From NCEH01 sp040049195 (GTDB lineage: Bacteria; Pseudomonadota; Alphaproteobacteria; Rhizobiales; Xanthobacteraceae): 64,000 bases of DNA. Each line of letters opens with the position of its first letter. The first letter of the stretch is position 1. A program made the translations under genes and the position numbers. The notes below the pieces were generated by a model. The model worked only from the letters and a program-made list of their open reading frames with translations, was not told the DNA's origin and ran no database searches. The stretch lies in assembly GCF_040049195.1 (NCBI RefSeq), contig NZ_JBDZDL010000006.1. One strand, written 5' to 3'. Positions 42,821 to 50,283 of the stretch are shown piece by piece.

Positions 42821-43378
42821 ATGCTCCGCACCATGGACGATTTCGACATCCTGATCCTGCCCGGCTGGGCCAATGCCGGGCCGGACCATTGGCAAACCCA
42901 ATGGCAGCAAGCCTTTCCCACCCTGCGCCGGGTGGAGCAGGACGAGTGGTTGAAGCCGGTCTATGCCGATTGGGCGGCCCGCCTGTCCGAGCAGGTGGCC
43001 CTCTGCCGCAAGCCCGCCGTGCTGGTCGCCCACAGCCTCGGCACCTCCCTGGTGATGAAATGGGCCCATGAGGGACCGGCCGGAAAGGTCGCCGGCGCCC
43101 TCCTCGTCGCCCCCTCCGATCGCGACAGCCCGACCGCAGCGGAGCGGTCCGGATTTGCGCCTATGGTCTTGAAGCCGCTGCCTTTTTCATCGCTCGTCGC
43201 GGCCAGCCGGAACGATCCGCACGTGTCGCTGGAGCGGGCGCGCACGTTCGCGCAAGCCTGGGGATCGCAGTTCGCGGACGTCGGTGCGCTGGGCCATATC
43301 GGCTCCGACGCCAAGCTGGGCCTGTGGCCCCAGGGGCTGGTGCTGCTGGGCCAATTGCTGGCCGCGCTGGAACCTTGA
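42821..43378 (+). CDS. RBBP9/YdeN family serine hydrolase
   Basis: Small alpha/beta hydrolase (185 aa) of the RBBP9 family. LPGWANAGPDHWQTQW near the N-terminus, nucleophile elbow VAHSLGTSLVMKW, acid in ASRNDPHVSLE, His in LGHIGSDAKLG: a complete Ser-Asp-His triad. The natural substrate of the family is unknown. An ATG at 42833 would give the commoner start MDDFDILILPGW. Cytoplasmic. No operon partner is evident. Confidence 0.88.
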   Translation: MLRTMDDFDILILPGWANAGPDHWQTQWQQAFPTLRRVEQDEWLKPVYADWAARLSEQVALCRKPAVLVAHSLGTSLVMKWAHEGPAGKVAGALLVAPSDRDSPTAAERSGFAPMVLKPLPFSSLVAASRNDPHVSLERARTFAQAWGSQFADVGALGHIGSDAKLGLWPQGLVLLGQLLAALEP

Positions 43379-43387
43379 GGTCTCCCT

Positions 43388-43876
43388 TCAGGCCAGCGGC
43401 GGGCGCCGGCGAGGCGAAGCTATCTGATTGTTTTTTGAAGCGATTCCCAATTCCAGGCTGTCGGCGATGCGGCGCGCGCGGATGATGAAATGGGTCGCGG
43501 CAGCCGGCGGGCACAGCTCCCGCGCGGTCGCCTCGAACAGGTCCAGCCAGCGGTCGAAATGCACGCCGGAAATCGGCAGGGGCAAATGGCGCGGCATGGG
43601 CTGGCCGTGGTAGCGGCCCGTCATCAGCGCCACGGACGACCAGAAAAGACAAAGCTTTTCAAGATGATCGCCCCAGTCGGCGACCCGCTCCTCGAAAATC
43701 GGGCCGATCAGGTCGTCGCGCCGCACACGGTCGTAGAAGGTGAAGACCAGGGTGCGGATCATCGCCTCGTCGATCCCGGTTTCGGCCATGATGGCGCGGG
43801 TCGCTTCCGCACGGCGGGCGATCATCTGCTCGCTCTCGCCGCTGACGATACGCTCGCGCGCCGTCTCCTCGGCCAT
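43388..43876 (-). CDS. Group III truncated haemoglobin
   Basis: Haem protein of 162 aa; the globin core runs residues 30-145. Recognised by FYDRVRRDDLIGPIFEERVADWGDHLEKLCLFWSSVALMTGRYHGQPMPRHLPLPI and the proximal-His block HFDRWLDLFEATARELCPP. Group III members are mostly alphaproteobacterial/epsilonproteobacterial and proposed to deal with nitric oxide or peroxide. The last 20 residues are basic and unlike the family. GGAGG is six bases before the ATG. Confidence 0.92.
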   Translation of the reverse strand: MAEETARERIVSGESEQMIARRAEATRAIMAETGIDEAMIRTLVFTFYDRVRRDDLIGPIFEERVADWGDHLEKLCLFWSSVALMTGRYHGQPMPRHLPLPISGVHFDRWLDLFEATARELCPPAAATHFIIRARRIADSLELGIASKNNQIASPRRRPPLA

Positions 43877-43994
43877 GGCCGCCCTCCTTCGCGCGCACCG
43901 GCGGCGGATGCGCCATGTGCCTGATAAGCCAAGGGCTTAGCCGCGCCCCCGCGGAACCGCAATCCGGGATATCCCGGAAGCCGGGCAGCGCCCC

Positions 43995-44504
43995 TCAGGT
44001 GCCGGACGCGGCCCGCGCCAGCTTCTCGAACCGCTTCACCACCCGCTCGCGCCGCAGCCGCGAGAGCTTCTGAAGCCAGAAGATGCCGTCCAGCTGATCG
44101 ATCTCGTGCTGCAGGCACACGGCCAGCAGCCCGTCCGCCTCCACCTCTTCGGATTTTCCGGCAAGATCCTGATATTGCACGCGAACCTGTGCCGGCCGCT
44201 CGACCTCGTCCACCACGCCGGGCATGGAGACGCTGCCCTCCGGATAGCGCCCAAGCTCGGCCGAGGCCCAGGTGACGCGCGGATTGACATAGATCCGCGT
44301 GTGCCCCTCCTCCGGAAGATCAAGCACCACCAGCCGCAGTGGAACGCCGATATGGGGCGCGGTGATGCCGATGCCCGGTGCTGCCTTCATGGTATCGCGC
44401 AGATCCTGTGCCAGGGCCGCCAGCGCCGCATCGAACTGCGTCACCCCCGCCGCCGCCTGCCGCAGCCTTGGATCTGGAAACCGAACGATCTCGCGCACCG
44501 CCAT
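43995..44504 (-). CDS. Peptide deformylase-like protein lacking metal ligands
   Basis: A 169-aa homologue of peptide deformylase (which removes formyl from nascent Met). All three active-site motifs are altered: motif I GxGxAAxQ is GIGITAPH (44-51); motif II EGCLS is EGSVS (89-93), so the metal-binding Cys is Ser91; motif III HExDH is HEIDQ (133-137), so the second His is Gln137. His133 and Glu134 remain. It should not bind iron or zinc in the normal way and may be inactive or have a new role. GGAGGA precedes the ATG. A standard def gene is expected elsewhere. Confidence 0.88.
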   Translation of the reverse strand: MAVREIVRFPDPRLRQAAAGVTQFDAALAALAQDLRDTMKAAPGIGITAPHIGVPLRLVVLDLPEEGHTRIYVNPRVTWASAELGRYPEGSVSMPGVVDEVERPAQVRVQYQDLAGKSEEVEADGLLAVCLQHEIDQLDGIFWLQKLSRLRRERVVKRFEKLARAASGT

Positions 44505-44727
44505 GCCTGCTCCTCCGTCCCGCCTTCATAGCGGGCCACGCCGCCCGGAGCATCCATGCAGAGTCTGTTGCCGAGCAACATTCCGTAAGGCAAATTCACC
44601 CCGATTGCGCTGCGTCAATCGCGCTGGCGGGGTGCGCCCCTACCCTCCCCCGCCGAAGGGCATGCTTGGCCGAGCGTCCCTTCTCACGGCTCTTTCCCAG
44701 GGCCCGGCCTTCGATGAGGATGGGGCG

Positions 44728-47307
44728 ATGCCACAGTCTGCCGGAAAATTCCAGGACCAGACCGGCCCCGCCCCGCCGGAGCTGGAAAACGGCCTCACGG
44801 CCGCGGAAGCGGCCGCGCGCCTGCGCCGCGACGGGCCCAATGAACTGCCGGCGGGCGAGCATCGCTCGCCGGTGAAGATTATTCTCGACACCATCCGCGA
44901 ACCCATGTTCGCCCTGCTGCTGGCGGCGGGTCTGCTCTATTTCCTGGTCGGCGACCCCACGGAGGCGGCGATCCTGTTCGGCTTCGCCACGCTTTCCGTC
45001 CTGATCGCTGTGGTGCAGGAATTGCGCACCGAACGGGCCCTCGATGCCCTGCGCGATCTCTCCAGCCCGCGCGCCCTGGTGATCCGCGAAGGGGTGCAGA
45101 AGCGCATTCCCGGCCGCGAGGTGGTGCGCGGCGATCTGATCGTCATCGGCGAGGGCGACCGGGTGGCGGCCGATGCCCTGCTGATCGCCACCGCAGCGCT
45201 GGAAATCGACGAATCCCTGCTCACCGGCGAATCGGTGCCGGTGCCGAAGGCCGCCGCTTCCGCCGGCGAGATCGCCGGGCGCGGGGAACTCCATGCGGAT
45301 ACGGACGACCGCAGCGCGGCTTTCTCCGGCACGCTGGTGGTGCGCGGCCAAGGGCGCGGCATCGTGGTCGGCATCGGCCGAATGACCGAGCTCGGCCGCA
45401 TCGGCCAGAGCCTCGGCACCATCGAGCGCGAGCCCCCGCGCCTGCGCGCGCAAACCCGGCGGCTGGTGCGCCTGTTCGCCCTGGCCGGCATTTCCATCAG
45501 CATTCTCGCCGCCGTGCTCTATGGGCTGGCAGGCAACGATTGGACCAGCGCGACGCTGGGCGGCATCGCGCTCGCCATGGCCATGCTGCCGGAGGAATTT
45601 CCCCTCATCCTCACGGTCTTCACCGTCATGGGCGCGATCCGCATGGCCAAGGCCCGCGTGCTCACGCGGCGCGCGGCGGCGATCGAGGCGCTCGGGGCCG
45701 CGACCGTGCTGTGCACCGACAAGACCGGCACGCTGACGCAGAACCGCATGACCGTGGTGGAGCTGCGCGACGCCGAAGGCGCGCCGGTGGATCTTTCGGA
45801 TGCAGACACGGCCCTCGCGCCCGAGGCGGCGCACCTCGCGCTGCTGGCGGCGCACGCCAGCCGCGACCGCACCTTCGACCCCATGGAGCGTGCCTTCCAC
45901 GACCTCGCCGCCCGCGCCGGGAGCACGCCGCCATGGCCGCCGGTGGCCGTCTGCGATTTCGATCTGCGCGACGATCTCCCCGCCATGGCGCGCGCCTGGG
46001 GCACGGCCGACGAGACGCCGCGCCTTGCTGCCAAGGGCGCGCCGGAGGCCATCGTGCGCCTGTGCCGCCTGCCCCCCGAAAAAGCCCGTCAGGTGCTCTC
46101 CGCCGCCGCCGACATGGCGGGGCGCGGCCTGCGGGTGCTCGGCCTTGCCGAAGGCGCATTGCGCGAGGCGGCGGACCCTCGCCTGGAGGGGCAGGACCTC
46201 GCCTTCCAGGGCCTGATCGCGCTGGCGGATCCGCTGCGCCCCGGCGTGCGGGAGGCGGTGGGCGAATGCCGCGCGGCGGGCATCCGCATCGCCATGGTCA
46301 CGGGCGATCATCCCGCCACCGCCGCCGCCATCGCCCGCGCCGCCGGGCTCGAGGCCGAGCCGGTGCTGACCGGGCCGCAGCTCGCGGCGCTCGACCCGCA
46401 GGCCTTCGCAACGGCGGTGGCGCAAGCGGCCGTGTTCGCGCGCATCGTGCCGGAACAGAAACTGAAGATCGTCGAGGCCCTGAAGGCGCAGGGGGCCATC
46501 GTCGCCATGACCGGCGATGGGGTGAACGATGCGCCCGCCCTCAAGTCCGCCCATATCGGCATCGCCATGGGCGGACGCGGCACGGATGTCGCCCGCGAGG
46601 CGGCGGCAATGGTGCTGCTGGACGACGATTTCAATTCCATCGTGCGCACCATCCGCCTCGGCCGGCGCACGTTCGACAATCTGCGCAAGGCCATGGGCTA
46701 TGTGCTCGCCATGCATGTGCCGATTGCCGGGCTCGCCTTCCTGCCGCTCGCGCTCGGCCTGCCGCCGCTGCTCGGGCCGCTGCATATCGCGTTCCTGGAA
46801 ATGGTGATCGACCCGGTCTGCTCCATCGCCTTCGAGGCGGAGCCGGAGGAGCCGGACCTGATGCAGCGCCCGCCGCGCAAGGCCACCGACGCCCTTCTGC
46901 CGCCCGCGCTGATGGCCTGGAGCGTGATCCAGGGGCTCGCCGCCTTTGCCGCCGCGGGCGGCGTCTATGTGCTGTCGCTGTATGCCGAACTGCCGCCGGA
47001 TGTGGTGCGTGGACGGGCCTTCCTCACCCTCATCCTCGCGAGCGTCGGGCTGATCATCGTGGACCGCTCCTTCAGTTCCTCGCTGCTGACGGCGCTGACC
47101 CGCCCCAATTCCGCTTTGGTCGCGGTGATGGGCCTGGCGGCGGTGATGCTGGTGATCGTGCTCGGCGTGCCGCCGGCGGCGGCGCTGTTCCGGTTCGGCG
47201 ACGTGGGCCTCGCCGGCATCGGCATCGCCTTCGCCGCGGCCATGGCCATGATGCTGGCGTTGGAACTCGCCAAGGCTTTGGGCATCGCTGCGCGCTTGCG
47301 GCGCTGA
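44728..47307 (+). CDS. Cation-transporting P-type ATPase (PEEFP motif)
   Basis: P2-like ion pump of 859 aa. N-terminal cation-ATPase domain (ENGLTAAEAAARLRRDGPNELPAG), TGES actuator loop in LLTGESVPVP, helix-4 motif MLPEEFPLIL in place of PEGLP, phosphorylation site CTDKTGTLT with Asp331, KGAPE in the nucleotide domain, GDGVNDAPAL hinge, and six C-terminal helices. The PEEFP class is common in bacteria; a calcium or other divalent cation is likely but unproven. ATG at 44728 gives the standard start; the frame is open well upstream. Convergent with the alcohol dehydrogenase gene, five bases apart. Confidence 0.93.
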   Translation: MPQSAGKFQDQTGPAPPELENGLTAAEAAARLRRDGPNELPAGEHRSPVKIILDTIREPMFALLLAAGLLYFLVGDPTEAAILFGFATLSVLIAVVQELRTERALDALRDLSSPRALVIREGVQKRIPGREVVRGDLIVIGEGDRVAADALLIATAALEIDESLLTGESVPVPKAAASAGEIAGRGELHADTDDRSAAFSGTLVVRGQGRGIVVGIGRMTELGRIGQSLGTIEREPPRLRAQTRRLVRLFALAGISISILAAVLYGLAGNDWTSATLGGIALAMAMLPEEFPLILTVFTVMGAIRMAKARVLTRRAAAIEALGAATVLCTDKTGTLTQNRMTVVELRDAEGAPVDLSDADTALAPEAAHLALLAAHASRDRTFDPMERAFHDLAARAGSTPPWPPVAVCDFDLRDDLPAMARAWGTADETPRLAAKGAPEAIVRLCRLPPEKARQVLSAAADMAGRGLRVLGLAEGALREAADPRLEGQDLAFQGLIALADPLRPGVREAVGECRAAGIRIAMVTGDHPATAAAIARAAGLEAEPVLTGPQLAALDPQAFATAVAQAAVFARIVPEQKLKIVEALKAQGAIVAMTGDGVNDAPALKSAHIGIAMGGRGTDVAREAAAMVLLDDDFNSIVRTIRLGRRTFDNLRKAMGYVLAMHVPIAGLAFLPLALGLPPLLGPLHIAFLEMVIDPVCSIAFEAEPEEPDLMQRPPRKATDALLPPALMAWSVIQGLAAFAAAGGVYVLSLYAELPPDVVRGRAFLTLILASVGLIIVDRSFSSSLLTALTRPNSALVAVMGLAAVMLVIVLGVPPAAALFRFGDVGLAGIGIAFAAAMAMMLALELAKALGIAARLRR

Positions 47308-47312
47308 AAAGG

Positions 47313-48296
47313 CTAGGGCACCAGCACCGCCGCGCCCTGGAACCGGCCGGCGCGCAGGTCCGCAAGCGCCGCGTTCGCCTGTTCCAGCGGGTAGACGCTG
47401 GTGGTCGTCTTCACCCCGGCCTTCGGCGCGAGGGCGAGGAATTCGTGGGCATCCACGCGCGTGAGATTGGCGACGGACAGCACCTGCCGCTCCTCCCACA
47501 GGATGGAATAGGGGAATTGCGGAATGTCGCTCATATGGATGCCGCCGCACACCACGCGCCCGCCCTTGCGCACCGCGCGCAAAGCGCTCGGCACCAGGGC
47601 GCCGACAGGAGCAAAGAGGATGGCGGCGTCGAGCGGCTCGGGCGGCATTTCATCCGAGCTGCCGGCCCAGCGGGCCCCGAGGGAGAGCGCCATTTCCTGC
47701 GCCGCCGCATCGCCCGCGCGGGTGAAGGCATAGATCTCCCGTCCCTGCCAGCGGCACACCTGGGCGAGGATATGGGCCGCCGCGCCGAAGCCATAGAGTC
47801 CGATGCGCCGGCCCTCGCCGGCCTTCACGAGGGAGCGCCAGCCGATCAGCCCCGCGCACAGCAAGGGCGCGGCAGCCACGGGATCGTCGAAGCCGTCGAG
47901 CGGAAACGCGAAGGCGGCATCCGCCACCACATGGGAGGCGAAGCCGCCATCGCGGGTGAAGCCGGTGAAGGCGGGCGCGTCGCACAGGTTTTCCTGGCCC
48001 GAGGCGCAATACGGGCAGTGCCCGCAGGTATGGCCCAGCCACGGGATGCCGACCCGCGTTCCAACCGCCGGAGCGCTCACCCCTTCCCCCAGCGCCTCCA
48101 CGATGCCGACGATCTCATGGCCCGGCACGATGGGCAGCACCGGGTTCGGCAGATCGCCGTCCACCACGTGCAGATCGGTGCGGCACACCGCACATGCCTC
48201 TACCCGCACCCGGATTTCGCCGCCGGCAGGGATGGGATCGGGGCGCTGTTCCAGCACCAGGGGCGCGCCGATGGCGTGGAGAACCATGGCCTTCAT
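47313..48296 (-). CDS. Zinc-dependent alcohol dehydrogenase
   Basis: Medium-chain NAD(P) dehydrogenase, 327 aa. Catalytic zinc in ACAVCRTDLHVVDG and PGHEIVG; structural zinc cysteines in CGHCPYCASGQENLC; Rossmann loop GLYGFGAAAHI. The wording fits the AdhP/YahK-like bacterial group with broad aldehyde/alcohol specificity. GGGAG is seven bases before the ATG. Just upstream on the same strand lies the CBS-BON gene (31 bases), possibly co-transcribed. Confidence 0.92.
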   Translation of the reverse strand: MKAMVLHAIGAPLVLEQRPDPIPAGGEIRVRVEACAVCRTDLHVVDGDLPNPVLPIVPGHEIVGIVEALGEGVSAPAVGTRVGIPWLGHTCGHCPYCASGQENLCDAPAFTGFTRDGGFASHVVADAAFAFPLDGFDDPVAAAPLLCAGLIGWRSLVKAGEGRRIGLYGFGAAAHILAQVCRWQGREIYAFTRAGDAAAQEMALSLGARWAGSSDEMPPEPLDAAILFAPVGALVPSALRAVRKGGRVVCGGIHMSDIPQFPYSILWEERQVLSVANLTRVDAHEFLALAPKAGVKTTTSVYPLEQANAALADLRAGRFQGAAVLVP

Positions 48297-48327
48297 GTCG
48301 TGCTCCCGTGCGGCCTGAAGACGGGTT

Positions 48328-49062
48328 TCAGGCCGCGCCGCGTTCTGCCGCGTCCGCGCCCGGCGGCAGGATCACCATGCCAGACATGGGCTCGACCCAG
48401 ACCAATTGATCCACCACGCGGGTCACGCCCGGCACGTTCTCCGCGCAGACCCGCGCCGCCATCCGCTCGCGATCGTCGAAGATGGTGCCGCGCAACTCGG
48501 CGACGCCGTTTTCCACATGCACGCGGATGAGGCCGCTGCCGCTCCAGGGCTGCTTGGCGAGCTCGCCGAGGACGGCCGCCCGCAGCCGCGCGTCGTCGGT
48601 CTGCGCCACCGGCGCCGTGGGCAGCGCCGCGGCGAGCGCGCGCAGCAGGTCGGACCGGGCGATGATGCCGACCAGCTTGCCATTCTCGACCACCGGCAGG
48701 CGCTTGACGCGAGCGCTGGTCATGGTTTCGACGATCTCGGACAGCGGCGCATCGGGCGTGGTGGTGAGGACGTCATAGGTCATCACCTCTTCCACCTTGC
48801 GGCCGTGGGCGTGGACATATTCCTCCGCCTCCGTGCCGGGGCTGACGAGCAGTTCCAGCCACCAGGAGCGCTTGACCTGCGTGCCGAGTTCAGCCCGGCG
48901 CAGGAAATCGCCCTCTGTGACCATGCCGACGAGCGTGCCGTCCTGGGCGACGACCGGCAGGCCGCTGATGTGCTGCGCCAGCATGAGCCGCGCGGCATCG
49001 GCGATGGATGTGGTGGGTTCAACGCTAATGACAGGTGTCGTCATCACATTCGCAACGCGCAT
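48328..49062 (-). CDS. CBS-pair and BON domain protein
   Basis: Protein of 244 aa. Two CBS motifs: residues about 5-60 (VMTTPVISVEPTTSIADAARLMLAQHISGLPVV) and 90-150 (VMTYDVLTTTPDAPLSEIVETMTSARVKRLPVV), making one Bateman module that senses adenine nucleotides. A BON domain follows (about 160-225; AVLGELAKQPWSGSGLIRVHVENGVAELRGTIF), normally a membrane/phospholipid-binding fold. No signal peptide, so cytoplasmic. GGGAGG five bases before the ATG. Often stress-linked in Hyphomicrobiales; exact role unknown. Confidence 0.9.
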   Translation of the reverse strand: MRVANVMTTPVISVEPTTSIADAARLMLAQHISGLPVVAQDGTLVGMVTEGDFLRRAELGTQVKRSWWLELLVSPGTEAEEYVHAHGRKVEEVMTYDVLTTTPDAPLSEIVETMTSARVKRLPVVENGKLVGIIARSDLLRALAAALPTAPVAQTDDARLRAAVLGELAKQPWSGSGLIRVHVENGVAELRGTIFDDRERMAARVCAENVPGVTRVVDQLVWVEPMSGMVILPPGADAAERGAA

Positions 49063-49160
49063 GGTCGCCTCCCGCAGCTCCCGCTGAATGAAGTACGGCT
49101 TGCATTGTGGCCCGCGTACGGGCTGCTGCATTGAGCCGCATCAACACTACCGTGGCACCT

Positions 49161-50282
49161 TCATTGTGCCCCGAGCAGGGCCTTTCGGAACCGCAGGGCG
49201 GCGAGCGCGAAGAATGCAGCGCCGATGGCGAGCAGCGCCAGGAGTTGCGGCCAGACGATAGCCAATCCGGCGCCGCGGTAAAGGATCGCCTGCGAGAGCG
49301 CCACGAAATGCGTCGAGGGCGAAAATTGCATCACGTTCTGTAGCCACACCGGCATGCTTTCCAGCGGCGTGGTGCTGCCGGACAGCAGGTTCATGACGAT
49401 CAGGATCGGCATCACGATTAGCCCGAACTGGGCCATGGAGGTGGATACGGTCGCCACAAGAATGCCGAGCGAGGTGACGGAGAATTGATAGGTGACGGTC
49501 GCCAGGATGAACAAGGCGAGCGAGCCTTGCACCGGCACCGCCAGGATGTGTTGCACCACCACCACCAGCGACAGGATGGCTGCGACGACGATGACGAGGC
49601 CGTTCGCCCAGATCTTCGCCAGCATGATTTCGATGGGGGTCACCGGCATTACCAGCAGATGCTCGATGGTGCCGTGCTCGCGTTCGCGGATCAGCGCCGC
49701 GCCCGAGAGGATGACCGCCAGCATGGTGATGTTGTTGATGACCTGCATCACCGCCGTGAACCAGGCGGACTTGAGGTTGGGATTGAATTTCGCACGCATC
49801 ACCACGGCGATGGGCTGCGCCTGGGTCGTGCCCGGCAAGGCGGTGCTGACTTCCTGGAGGATGATATTCTGAAGGTAGGAGGCGCCGTTGCCCGCCTGGG
49901 ACATGGCGGTGGCGTCCACATCGATCTGCACCGTCGGATGCTTGCCGGAGATGGCGTCCTGCTCGAATTTCGGCGGGATCTCCACCACGAACACGAAGCG
50001 GCCGGAATCCATCACGGGGTCGATCTCGTTGGCGCCGATCAGCACCGGCTCCTTGAAGAAGGGCTTCAGGATCGCCGCCCGCACCTGCCGGGAGAGCGCC
50101 GACTGGTCCTCGTCCACCACCGCGACGGCGGCGTTCTCCACCTCGAACTTCGCGCCGCTGGCCACCGCATAGATCGCGAAGGTGAAGGTGTAGACGATCA
50201 GCACCAGCAGCACCGGATCGGCCTTGAGGCTGTAAAGCTCCTTGATGCCGAGGCGCCAGATACGCATGAGACGGGCGCGCAT
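49161..50282 (-). CDS. ABC-2 type transporter permease (YhhJ-like)
   Basis: Membrane subunit, 373 aa: one N-terminal helix, a large periplasmic domain (residues about 45-170) and five C-terminal helices with the ABC-2 signature IREREHGTIEHLLVMPVTPIEIMLAKIWANG. Third gene of an exporter operon with the RbbA-like gene (one base between) and an HlyD-like protein, the same set as yhiI-rbbA-yhhJ of E. coli. Substrate unknown; drug or ion export has been proposed for relatives. Confidence 0.92.
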   Translation of the reverse strand: MRARLMRIWRLGIKELYSLKADPVLLVLIVYTFTFAIYAVASGAKFEVENAAVAVVDEDQSALSRQVRAAILKPFFKEPVLIGANEIDPVMDSGRFVFVVEIPPKFEQDAISGKHPTVQIDVDATAMSQAGNGASYLQNIILQEVSTALPGTTQAQPIAVVMRAKFNPNLKSAWFTAVMQVINNITMLAVILSGAALIREREHGTIEHLLVMPVTPIEIMLAKIWANGLVIVVAAILSLVVVVQHILAVPVQGSLALFILATVTYQFSVTSLGILVATVSTSMAQFGLIVMPILIVMNLLSGSTTPLESMPVWLQNVMQFSPSTHFVALSQAILYRGAGLAIVWPQLLALLAIGAAFFALAALRFRKALLGAQ

Positions 50283-50283
50283 G

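Noticed and set aside
39940..42921. A 990-codon minus-strand open frame opposite the transketolase genes
   Set aside because: Shadow composition; it would cover three recognised genes and their spacers.
45540..48530. A 990-codon plus-strand frame overlapping the P-type ATPase and the alcohol dehydrogenase
   Set aside because: Arg/His-rich nonsense translation in the wrong frame of two clear genes.
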